Below are positions 27,202 to 34,143 of a DNA stretch of 64,000 bases, one piece after another (the stretch's first letter is position 1; every line of letters starts with the position of its first letter). Made by a program: the position numbers and the translations under genes. This stretch comes from Corynebacterium urinipleomorphum (GTDB lineage Bacteria; Actinomycetota; Actinomycetes; Mycobacteriales; Mycobacteriaceae): NCBI RefSeq assembly GCF_900155535.1, contig NZ_LT706965.1, positions 20,227-84,226 of the forward strand, written 5' to 3'. The notes under the pieces were generated by a model, which worked only from the letters and a program-made list of their open reading frames with translations, was not told the origin of the DNA and did not search any database.

Positions 27202-27834
27202 TTACAAAAACTGCTGGTAAGCCTCGGTCGCTGCTTTGGTGCTCCTGTTAGCTTCGGAAGACGACGGGCCCGGTGCGGGCACGAACACGGCGCGGCGGTA
27301 GTAGTCGAGTTCACGAATGGATTCGACGATGTCAGCCAGAGCACGGTGCGCCATGCCCTTCTCCGGCTGGTTGTAGTAGGCCTTGGGGAACCAGCGTCGC
27401 GTGAGTTCCTTGACGGTGGAGACGTCGATCATCCGGTAATGCAAGGCGGCGTCCAGCCGCGGCATTTGGGCGCGGATGAATGTGCGGTCTGTTGCGATGG
27501 AATTACCGGCAAGGGGAGGGCGGTGCTCTCCGCAGTGCTTCTCCACCAGTGCTAAGACTGCGTCCTCGGCCTCTTCGACGGTGACGGTGGAGGATTTGAT
27601 CTGCTCGGTCAACCCGGAGGAACCGTGCATGTCTGTGACGAAATCGTCCATTTCCGCCAGCTCTTCGTCGGTGGCGTGAACGACTAAGTCGATGCCGCCG
27701 TCGAGAATGTTCAGATCAGCATCGGTGACCAGGGCGGCGACTTCCACGATCACGTGGCGGTCGGGGTCCAGGCCCGTCATCTCTAAATCGACCCATACGA
27801 TGCGGTCGTCTTTCGCGGCCAGTGCTTCACTCAT
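27202..27834 (-). CDS. orn: Oligoribonuclease (DEDDh exonuclease)
   Basis: Orn degrades 2-5 nt RNA and pGpG/pApA-type dinucleotides. Its DEDDh residues are in [10 protein letters not shown] (D, E), [11 protein letters not shown] (D) and [12 protein letters not shown] (H, D). 210 residues from the ATG at 27834 (MSEALAAK); an ATG three codons upstream (MGPMSE) is an alternative. The position beside tRNA-His and the SDR gene matches Rv2511-hisT in M. tuberculosis. Confidence 0.95.
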   Translation of the reverse strand: MSEALAAKDDRIVWVDLEMTGLDPDRHVIVEVAALVTDADLNILDGGIDLVVHATDEELAEMDDFVTDMHGSSGLTEQIKSSTVTVEEAEDAVLALVEKHCGEHRPPLAGNSIATDRTFIRAQMPRLDAALHYRMIDVSTVKELTRRWFPKAYYNQPEKGMAHRALADIVESIRELDYYRRAVFVPAPGPSSSEANRSTKAATEAYQQFL

Positions 27835-27844
27835 GGGGCCCACG

Positions 27845-28645
27845 CTAGCCCATTTTGGCGTAGAACCAGCCCATCACCGGAGCGAGCGCACCGCGCGGTG
27901 CGTAGGAGGATACGAAGTCCATGGCCTTGGACAGTGGGCCGGGCGTGATGCGTCGGCGGTTCTTCTTCATTGCGTCGATAGTTTCGCGTGAGCAGGACTC
28001 GTAGGTGGTCCAGAGGAAGTCGGGCACGACCTTGTCCACGATGGATTGCTCCTCTTCGGGGATGACGGCAGCGCGCACGGGGCCGGGGGCGAGGAGCGTG
28101 CAGTGCACACCGGTCTTCTTCAGCTCGTAGTGCAGCGCTTCGGTGAACGCGTTGACGCCGGCCTTGGTGAGCACGTAGGTGGCGTTGTTAGGGATCGGGA
28201 CGTTGCCGGCAGCGGAACCGACATTGCACAAAGCGCCCTGGCCACGCGGGACCATTTGGTCGAGCACTGCCTTAGTGATGCGGAAAACGGCAGTGGCGTT
28301 CAGGTTGAACTGGTTCGTCTCATACGTCCAGTCTTGGTCCATGAACGGCCCGAAGGAGGCGATGCCAGCGGAATTCACGCAAATGGAAACTTCTTTTTCG
28401 CTGATGAGTGAAAGCAGCTTATCGACGTCCCCCTCGACCGACAGATCATGCGCCGCCACGATGACCTCGATGCCGTGTTTGCGCTCGAGCTCCTCTGCCA
28501 GTGCGGCCAGGACGTCTTCGCGCCGGGCGACAATGATGAGGTTGTGACCTTCGGCGGCGAAATCGCGCGCCATGGCCTCGCCAATGCCTTGGCTCGCTCC
28601 GGTGATCAGGGCGTAGGAATTCCGTGTCGGGGAAGGGAAACTCAT
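27845..28645 (-). CDS. cmrA: Short-chain dehydrogenase, probable mycolate reductase CmrA
   Basis: A 266-residue SDR. The NADPH motif is [11 protein letters not shown], the catalytic Ser lies in NVGSAAGN, and the Tyr-Lys pair in TYVLTKAG. Its location next to orn is that of Rv2509 and the C. glutamicum gene known to reduce the beta-keto of mycolic acid precursors, a step needed for mature mycolates in the cell envelope. The C-terminal [18 protein letters not shown] region is longer than generic SDRs. Assignment rests on synteny and resemblance; other SDR substrates remain possible. Confidence 0.8.
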   Translation of the reverse strand: MSFPSPTRNSYALITGASQGIGEAMARDFAAEGHNLIIVARREDVLAALAEELERKHGIEVIVAAHDLSVEGDVDKLLSLISEKEVSICVNSAGIASFGPFMDQDWTYETNQFNLNATAVFRITKAVLDQMVPRGQGALCNVGSAAGNVPIPNNATYVLTKAGVNAFTEALHYELKKTGVHCTLLAPGPVRAAVIPEEEQSIVDKVVPDFLWTTYESCSRETIDAMKKNRRRITPGPLSKAMDFVSSYAPRGALAPVMGWFYAKMG

Positions 28646-28665
28646 GTCTGCGAGCCTACAGGGGC

Positions 28666-28905
28666 TTATTCATTGCTTTCGGGGTGCTCGACGGAGAAGA
28701 TGTCGCCTGGTTGGCAGCCGAGCGCCTTGCAGATCGCGGCGAGGGTGCTGAACCGGACTGCTTTCGCCCGGTTGTTCTTCAACACCGACAGGTTGACGGG
28801 GGTGATGCCCACCTGCTCGGCGAGCGCCGCACCGGTGATTCCGCGTGCGGCCATGAGTTCATCGAGGTGGCAGACCACCTGGGGTTCAGTGTGGGGGTTA
28901 GACAA
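28666..28905 (-). CDS. XRE-family helix-turn-helix regulator (YozG-like)
   Basis: A 79-residue Cro/CI-type regulator. The HTH covers ITGAALAEQVGITPVNLSVLKNNRAKAVRFSTLAAICKALGCQPGDIF. I chose the TTG at 28905, which overlaps the DUF2975 stop by 8 bases and has GAGGACG about nine bases upstream; a further upstream start would extend into the preceding gene and its sequence there is unlike the family. Small XRE proteins of this type are commonly encoded with DUF2975 membrane proteins. It probably binds the three iterons upstream of the pair. Confidence 0.85.
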   Translation of the reverse strand: MSNPHTEPQVVCHLDELMAARGITGAALAEQVGITPVNLSVLKNNRAKAVRFSTLAAICKALGCQPGDIFSVEHPESNE

Positions 28906-29509
28906 GGCCGTCAACGTCCTCTTCGAGCTTGGCGCCGCGGCGCAGGATCGTGGCCAACGCGCCGAAGACAACAGCCAGAATCAGTGCCGGTGCCAGATCG
29001 GAGAGGGGCGTCGTAGTGCCCGGGTCCTGCCACCAGTCGATGCCCAGTTGCGCCGACGCGTAGTTATTGGCCATGCCCTCCAAACCGAGGCGGGCGAACC
29101 CGTAGACGAAGATGCTCGTCATGCCTGCGACGAAGCGGCGGGAATTTCGCTCGGTGAACACCTGACCGTTAGCCATGTCGCCCAACGCCCGGGTGACAAA
29201 GAAGACTGTGGCAAGCAGAGCGATGAATTTCAGTGTGAGTGCGACGATGAAGTAGCTTTGCGGGCCGGAGTCCAAGTCTGAGAGGTGCAGACCGCCCTCG
29301 ATGGCGGGGGAGAGGCGCGATGAGATGGTGCCGTTGACAATCAGGTCGCCGATTTCGGGGAGGATCCAGATGATGGCGATGGCGGGGCTCAAAACGTCCG
29401 CCCATGTGAATTCGGTGCGGTCCTTCTGTTTTGCTGCACCTTGCTCGGGCCCGGGTCCGGTTTTAGGTCGGTGTGCGGGAATATCGGCGGGGTCGGTCTG
29501 TGCGTTCAC
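28898..29509 (-). CDS. DUF2975 membrane protein
   Basis: A 203-residue protein with four hydrophobic helices (LSPAIAIIWILPEIG, YFIVALTLKFIALLATVFFV, VAGMTSIFVYGFARLG, LAPALILAVVFGALATIL). The segment RFVAGMTSIFV and the NGQVFTERNSRR motif are typical of DUF2975, often paired with a YozG-like XRE regulator. The 35-residue N-terminus is hydrophilic. Its function is unknown; the pair may sense membrane or envelope state. It is the first gene of the operon behind the iterons. Confidence 0.82.
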   Translation of the reverse strand: MNAQTDPADIPAHRPKTGPGPEQGAAKQKDRTEFTWADVLSPAIAIIWILPEIGDLIVNGTISSRLSPAIEGGLHLSDLDSGPQSYFIVALTLKFIALLATVFFVTRALGDMANGQVFTERNSRRFVAGMTSIFVYGFARLGLEGMANNYASAQLGIDWWQDPGTTTPLSDLAPALILAVVFGALATILRRGAKLEEDVDGLV

Positions 29510-29532
29510 GGCTGATCCTTTCTATGGGGTCT

Positions 29533-29580
29533 TATCGATATTCGATGTTGTCGTGATTCGATAATATCGCTATTCGATAA
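29533..29580 (-). promoter_or_regulatory. Three 16-bp iterons (likely XRE operator array)
   Basis: Three consecutive 16-base units begin at 29533, 29549 and 29565. Each contains ATTCGAT (29540, 29556, 29572) and units one and three can be read as the interrupted palindrome TATCG-N5-CGAT. The exact 16-base phasing, with the last unit 70 bases from the DUF2975 start, suggests three bound dimers on the promoter, presumably of the XRE protein encoded in the operon. Confidence 0.7.
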
Positions 29581-29605
29581 GATGTCAAGTGTCGGCGCAT
29601 AAAAA

Positions 29606-29631
29606 ACGCCACCTTGTTCCCAAGGTGGCGT
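29606..29631 (-). terminator. Terminator after the acidic-protein pair
   Basis: Perfect 11-bp arms ACGCCACCTTG and CAAGGTGGCGT around TTCC, preceded by A6 on the plus strand (a U-run for minus-strand transcripts). It ends the small operon at 29662-30017 and lies just upstream of the iterons. Confidence 0.85.
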
Positions 29632-29661
29632 GGTTGGCCCAGGTGGAGCCGTTCTTTGTGG

Positions 29662-29883
29662 TTAGACCAGCTCGCTCGGCCCATCCGGGTTGTCGTTGGC
29701 GAAGCTGCTGTCGCCCTCGTCAAGGTTCTCCTCGTCGAGGTGATCCAAGTCGCGGGACTCCAGACGGTCCAGGTCGGAGATCGGGTCGGTGTCGGGCTCG
29801 TTGCCGATGCGGCGCGTCGCTGCGTCGAGAAGCTTGTCCTTCTCTCCGCCTGCGTTGCCAGTGGTGTTGCCCGGCTGCGTCAT
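29662..29883 (-). CDS. Small acidic hypothetical protein
   Basis: A 73-residue hydrophilic protein with many Asp and Glu residues (DPISDLDRLESRDLDHLDEENLDEGD). No hydrophobic core or signal is visible and it is probably disordered in isolation. The ATG shares one base with the upstream stop (29883), so both are on one transcript. I do not recognise the family; similar acidic proteins occur in corynebacteria. Confidence 0.65.
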   Translation of the reverse strand: MTQPGNTTGNAGGEKDKLLDAATRRIGNEPDTDPISDLDRLESRDLDHLDEENLDEGDSSFANDNPDGPSELV

Positions 29884-30017
29884 TATTTCTGCTCCTCTGC
29901 GTCGGTTTCCGTGTCTTTCTGGCCGGTCTTGTCTGCGCGCTCCTGCAGACCAGCGTCAGCTTCCGGATCGGTCAGGTCGTCGATGCTGTCCTCGCGGATG
30001 GGGCCTTCGTTGGACAT
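29883..30017 (-). CDS. Small acidic hypothetical protein (44 residues)
   Basis: A 44-residue acidic peptide MSNEGPIREDSIDDLTDPEADAGLQERADKTG..., with AAGGAGGAC just before the ATG. It resembles its neighbour in composition (REDSIDDLTDPEAD) and its stop overlaps the neighbour's start by one base. The strong Shine-Dalgarno argues for real translation. Function unknown. Confidence 0.6.
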   Translation of the reverse strand: MSNEGPIREDSIDDLTDPEADAGLQERADKTGQKDTETDAEEQK

Positions 30018-30130
30018 AGCGTCCTCCTTCAGTGAATAAAGACGTTGTTGACGCTTTGCACAGTCCAGCGTAGCCATTCTTGGGCGGCCGCGACCGGAAA
30101 ATTACCCCGTTTAGCGGGCCGGCAGCCGGC

Positions 30131-30754
30131 TCACTCACCCGCCGTGAAGTCGCGGACGTGGCAGTTCGGCCCCTCGGGGGCCTCGTCCGGGTCGTAATCA
30201 TAAAGTCCATCTTCGCCCTCGTCCCCGGCCGCGACACCATCCATGCGGACATTCCCTTCGAGCGTGTAGTCGTCGACCACCGTCTCAAGCCAGTCCTCCA
30301 ACGACAACGATTGGACGCTTCGCGTGGGGTGCTCCCGGTCAAAGTCCACGATCTGACCGCGTTCGCCGCCAGCGACACCTACCGCGTCGAAGCACAAGAA
30401 GCTGTTGGTCCAGGACTTGGCGAAGGGAATCCAGCTGGGGTAGTACCAGTTCTCGACGGTGAACTCGGTTCCGATGGCTTCTAACAGCGCGCGCCATGTT
30501 TCCAAAGACTCTTCGAGGCTGAGCAACTGCACCGGGCCGATGACATCCTCTTGGTTCGAGCCGTTGTGCCAGTGGAAGAGCTCAACCAGTTCCGCAGGGA
30601 AGTCCACCCCGGCCTTCTCCAGAACTGGCGTATACGCGTTGACTGTTCTTTGGATGACATTGAGTGGCAGTCCGTCGCTTAATGCGAGGAAAGCCGGCGG
30701 GTGGACAGTGGCCATGAGGAATTCCAGATCGTTGAGGGTTGCGGTGATGCCCAT
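30131..30754 (-). CDS. SMI1/KNR4 family protein
   Basis: A 207-residue soluble protein of the SMI1/KNR4 (SUKH) superfamily: PAELVELFHWHNGSNQED, WIPFAKSW, CFDAVG followed by IVDFDREH. SUKH proteins often serve as immunity proteins to nuclease toxins or as assembly factors. I see no adjacent toxin. An IR and two tandem repeats lie upstream of its start. The C-terminal DGEDGLYDYDPDEAPEGPN is acidic. Confidence 0.75.
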   Translation of the reverse strand: MGITATLNDLEFLMATVHPPAFLALSDGLPLNVIQRTVNAYTPVLEKAGVDFPAELVELFHWHNGSNQEDVIGPVQLLSLEESLETWRALLEAIGTEFTVENWYYPSWIPFAKSWTNSFLCFDAVGVAGGERGQIVDFDREHPTRSVQSLSLEDWLETVVDDYTLEGNVRMDGVAAGDEGEDGLYDYDPDEAPEGPNCHVRDFTAGE

Positions 30755-30806
30755 GCCCTCATGCTAAGTACTCGGGCCGCCGATGTCGCCCTGTTTCCGC
30801 ACGTAG

Positions 30807-30828
30807 ATTGCGCACTCTAGTGCGCAAT
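30807..30828. promoter_or_regulatory. 22-bp palindrome upstream of the SMI1/KNR4 gene
   Basis: Perfect 10-bp arms ATTGCGCACT and AGTGCGCAAT with a 2-base centre. It lies 53 bases upstream of the SMI1/KNR4 start and has the size of an operator for a dimeric regulator. No regulator is next to it. Confidence 0.5.
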
Positions 30829-30837
30829 TGGCGCGGA

Positions 30838-30883
30838 TGGCTCTGGGCCGGGGTGAGCGTTGGCTCAGAGCCGGGGTGAGCAT
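30838..30883. repeat. Two tandem 23-bp repeats
   Basis: TGGCTCTGGGCCGGGGTGAG (followed by CGT) at 30838-30860 is repeated at 30861-30883 with three differences. Immediately beyond are GGCATGAAT twice and an inverted ATTCATGCC near 30950, so the whole 30.8-30.96 kb stretch is repeat-rich and non-coding. Confidence 0.7.
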
Positions 30884-30980
30884 TGGCATGAATTGGTCGG
30901 CATGAATCGAGAGACCGCGATGGTGGGCAACGGCGGGATCATGCCAATGGATTCATGCCCAGGTGCAAAAAGGAGTGTGC

Positions 30981-31021
30981 CCACCATGTCGCGACTCATC
31001 TGTCAACAATGTCGCGACTGA
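30981..31021. repeat. 41-bp element, copy 2, 6 bp from the 3' end of tRNA-Arg
   Basis: Identical to 27031-27071 and in the same orientation. It ends 6 bases from the CCA of tRNA-Arg. The sequence upstream differs from copy 1 (here AGGAGTGTGC), so only the 41-bp block is shared. Confidence 0.8.
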
Positions 31022-31027
31022 GGACAA

Positions 31028-31104
31028 TGGCGCCCCCAGCAGGATTCGAACCCGCGACCAGCCGGGTAGAAACCGGATGCTCTAATCCACTGAGCTATGG
31101 AGGC
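31028..31104 (-). tRNA. tRNA-Arg (anticodon UCU)
   Basis: A 77-base tRNA on the minus strand. Acceptor GCCTCCA pairs with TGGGGGC (one G-T pair), discriminator G, CCA encoded. The anticodon loop is TTTCTAC with anticodon TCT. The T arm GCGGGTTCGAATCCTGC is standard. Confidence 0.93.
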
Positions 31105-31205
31105 CCGCCCTTTGCGCACGTGCAACTGCGTTCTGGGCGGGACTAATCGTATCGCACGGGTAGTGGCTTTCCACATTGCCGTCCATCAAAAGTAGGGTGA
31201 TTGCC

Positions 31206-33203
31206 ATGTCGCGAAAGCAAGCAGTGCAGTCGGCCTGGCCTGTCTACCTTGCGGTGTTGGCGGTCGGGGCCGTAGTGGCCGGGGCGTTGTCCTTCTCGTT
31301 CGTCGGCGGTTCGTTGGCGGCGTTGGGCATCCCGGATCCGGGTCCGCTCACTACGGCGGGGTTGCCGGCGTTGCGCGGGGTCGCGTGGTTGCTGGCTGCG
31401 TTGGCTACCGGTTCGTTCATGTTCTCGGCGTTCATGATTCCGCCGGACAGCAGAAAGCTTGCCGACGCCTCGCTCACCGTCGACGGCCACATCACCGCCC
31501 GCACGGCCTCGTGGGCGAGTGCGGGTCTGGCGCTCATCGCGTTGGTGATGATCCCGCTGGTGTTGTCGGATGTGTCGGGAACTCCGCTGACTGACGTGAT
31601 GTTCTCACCGGAGATGTGGGCGACGGCGCTGGAGCGGGTGGCGGATGCGACAATCTGGTTGATCGTCGCTCTCATTGCGGCGGTGGTCGCGGCGTTCGGG
31701 TTCGCGTGCAGGTCCTGGGGCTCGCAGGTCGCGCTGTTCATTGGCGCAGTCATCACCATCATGCCGCTGGGGCTGTCGGGTCACTCCGCGTCGGGCGGCA
31801 ACCACGACTACGGGACGAATTCCTACCTGTGGCACCTCGTGTTCATGATGGTGTGGGTCGGCGGATTGCTGGCGCTGGTTGCGCACGGGCGCCGTTTGGG
31901 GCCGGACATGCCGGCCGCGGTGCGCCGCTACTCCACGGTGGCGTTATTCGCGTTTGTCACCATGATGATCTCTGGAGTGGTCAACGCGTTGATCCGGGTG
32001 CAGTTCTCCGACCTGACTTCCACCGCTTATGGGTGGACGGTGCTGCTGAAAGTGATTGGGCTGGCTGTGCTCGGCTTGATGGGATTCGCGCACCGTCAGT
32101 TGACCATTCCCCAGTTGGGGAAGAGGCCAGAGTTGTTCGGGCGTATCGCGGTCGCCGAAACGCTCGTGATGGCGGCCGTGACTGGTGTGGCTGTCTCGAT
32201 GGGGCGCACGCCGCCGCCTGCTCCGTTGCAGCCGGACCTGACGGCGATGCAGATTCAGATGGGGTACAACCTCGAGGTCGCGCCGACTGTGACCAATGTC
32301 TTCGGTATGTGGCGCTTCGAGGTGTTCTTCAGCGTCATCGCGATTCTGCTTGCCGTTTATTACCTGCACTTGACCCGGCGTGTGGAGGGCTGGAAGCACT
32401 CGCGCACCGCATGGTGGCTCCTGGGCTGCGCCACGATCGTCGTGACCATGTCGTCGGGAATCGGCATGTACATGCCCGCGAGCTTCTCGGTTCATATGGT
32501 CGTGCACATGATCCTGTCCATGGTGGTGCCCGTCTTCCTGGTGCTGGGCGCGCCACTGACGCTGGTCAAAGAAGCGTACCCGGAAGGGGAGTTCAACCCG
32601 CGTGCCTGGGCTGAGGCCTTCGAGGAATCGACCTTCCTCAAAGTGATCACCTACCCGCCGGTGTCCACCCTGCAATTCCTTGTGGTCTTCTACGTGCTCT
32701 ACGTTTTCCCGTCGCTTTACGAGTTCGCGGTGTCGGAGCATGCCGGCCACCTGATCATGAACGCGGTCTTCCTCCTGTCGGGCTACTTCTACTTCTGGGA
32801 TCTCATCGGCCCGGATGATGTGCCCAACAGGCGCCCAACGGTGATCCGTTTCGCGTGGTTCGTCGCCTCCATGCCCATCCACCTATTCATGGGCGTGTAC
32901 CTGATGCAGCTCAATTTTGTTTTGGCGGAAACCTTTTACACGAACCTCGAACTTCCATGGAACCCTGATCTACTGCGCGACCAAAAGGTTGGTGGCGGCA
33001 TCGGATGGGCCGCCGGCGGCTTCCCCATGGCGCTTGTCTTCGTCATCCTGCTTCTGGGCTGGCTGCGCGACGATCGCGCTGATGCGAGGGATATTGACCA
33101 GCGCGAGGACGAGTCCGACGACGAGCAGTGGCGCGCCTACAACGAGATGCTGGCGCAGTACTCGGAGCACTCCAAGAAGAGCTCTAACGGTTCCCGCCGA
33201 TAA
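31206..33203 (+). CDS. CopD-CtaG fusion: copper import/cytochrome oxidase assembly membrane protein
   Basis: A 665-residue membrane protein with about 15 hydrophobic helices. The first part (to about 330) resembles CopD (the copper-resistance D family, with NHDYGTNSYLWHLVFMMVWVGGLLAL). The second part is a CtaG/caa3 assembly domain (MYMPASFSVHMVVHMILSMVVPVFLVLG, HAGHLIMNAVFLLSGYFYFWDLIG), rich in His and Met that could hand copper to CuB. The fusion is common in Actinobacteria. The C-terminus is acidic. The CtaG half suggests a role in maturing the CtaD-containing oxidase. Confidence 0.88.
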   Translation: MSRKQAVQSAWPVYLAVLAVGAVVAGALSFSFVGGSLAALGIPDPGPLTTAGLPALRGVAWLLAALATGSFMFSAFMIPPDSRKLADASLTVDGHITARTASWASAGLALIALVMIPLVLSDVSGTPLTDVMFSPEMWATALERVADATIWLIVALIAAVVAAFGFACRSWGSQVALFIGAVITIMPLGLSGHSASGGNHDYGTNSYLWHLVFMMVWVGGLLALVAHGRRLGPDMPAAVRRYSTVALFAFVTMMISGVVNALIRVQFSDLTSTAYGWTVLLKVIGLAVLGLMGFAHRQLTIPQLGKRPELFGRIAVAETLVMAAVTGVAVSMGRTPPPAPLQPDLTAMQIQMGYNLEVAPTVTNVFGMWRFEVFFSVIAILLAVYYLHLTRRVEGWKHSRTAWWLLGCATIVVTMSSGIGMYMPASFSVHMVVHMILSMVVPVFLVLGAPLTLVKEAYPEGEFNPRAWAEAFEESTFLKVITYPPVSTLQFLVVFYVLYVFPSLYEFAVSEHAGHLIMNAVFLLSGYFYFWDLIGPDDVPNRRPTVIRFAWFVASMPIHLFMGVYLMQLNFVLAETFYTNLELPWNPDLLRDQKVGGGIGWAAGGFPMALVFVILLLGWLRDDRADARDIDQREDESDDEQWRAYNEMLAQYSEHSKKSSNGSRR

Positions 33204-33220
33204 ACCCCCGAAAACAGTCG

Positions 33221-33255
33221 CCTGTGGATAACTGAAATCTATCCACAGGCTTTTT
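33221..33255 (+). terminator. Terminator after the CopD-CtaG gene
   Basis: Arms CCTGTGGATA (33221-33230) and TATCCACAGG (33240-33249) form a perfect 10-bp stem with a 9-base loop followed by CTTTTTC. The arm reads TTATCCACA on the minus strand, which equals a DnaA box; the hairpin context makes a terminator the better explanation. Confidence 0.85.
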
Positions 33256-33363
33256 CGGGCATGGTCGCGCCGGGTGCGCACATGGGAAAGGCTTGAAGCG
33301 TCACCGCCTAATCGGGCCAGGTGGCGCACTAGTCACACACCCGCAATGAAAGGTTCAACGACC

Positions 33364-34008
33364 ATGTCCCAACTTCCCATCACCCTGTCCGGCAATCTCA
33401 CCGACGACCCGGTGTGCAAGACCTTCGACACCGGCAGCACTCTGACCCGGATGCGCGTGGCCACCAGCCGCCGCGTGCGCACCGATTCGGAGGATGAGAA
33501 CGGCAACGCCCAGTGGGCGGACACCGACTTGCTCTACATCGACGTCGAGTGCTGGGGTCAGCTCGCGGTGAACACCCGCGCATCTCTGGCCAAGGGAATG
33601 CCCGTCGTGGTTGTCGGCCGGCTCGTCTCCGACAAGTGGACCGACGGCGAGGGCAACACCCGCTACAAGCACATCATCAAGGCCAACCAGATCGCACTGG
33701 AGCTCACCCGCTTCCAGGTCTCGTCCCGCTCCACCAGCGTGCAGAAGCACACGCCCAAGGGGATGGAGGAGGTCGCCGAAACGACGCGCGAGGACATTGC
33801 CGATGAGGTCGGCACCATTTCCACGGGCGGGACCAGCGGCGCCGCCAACGAGCCCGCGAACGGGCAGGCCGAGGGCCAAGCTAACAGCCAAGGTGGTGCC
33901 GGCGTCGACGGCGTGATCGAACGTAACGGCACGGCGGAGGAGATGAGCTTCGCGGACCGCGAGCGCGAGGTCGCAGAAGAGAACCGGACACCTGTGTCCG
34001 TCGGTTAG
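33364..34008 (+). CDS. Single-stranded DNA-binding protein, second copy type
   Basis: A 214-residue SSB paralogue. The N-terminal 120 residues form the OB-fold (LPITLSGNLTDDPVCKTF, LTRMRVATSRRVR, YIDVECWGQLAVNTRASLAKGMPVVVVGRL, NQIALELTRFQVSSR). The linker is Gly/Asn/Gln-rich (NEPANGQAEGQANSQGG), but the protein ends ENRTPVSVG without the acidic tip (usually DDDIPF-like) that recruits partners. It resembles the second SSB of actinobacteria rather than the replication SSB. The ATG at 33364 lies at the end of a GAAAGG-containing leader. Confidence 0.85.
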   Translation: MSQLPITLSGNLTDDPVCKTFDTGSTLTRMRVATSRRVRTDSEDENGNAQWADTDLLYIDVECWGQLAVNTRASLAKGMPVVVVGRLVSDKWTDGEGNTRYKHIIKANQIALELTRFQVSSRSTSVQKHTPKGMEEVAETTREDIADEVGTISTGGTSGAANEPANGQAEGQANSQGGAGVDGVIERNGTAEEMSFADREREVAEENRTPVSVG

Positions 34009-34143
34009 CGTCCGTCCCCGCTCACACACCCGTTTTCGGCGGGTGCGTGCTCGCGGTCACTGCCGGTTCCCAGGCGGGGAGCGTGATGTACCCTTTGTGG
34101 TGATTTACGTTCTACCGCCTACACGCATGTAAAGGGGACTTAA

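Noticed and set aside
33221..33249. Replication origin or DnaA-box cluster
   Set aside because: Only one exact box exists and it is the stem of a hairpin with a T-run after a gene end.
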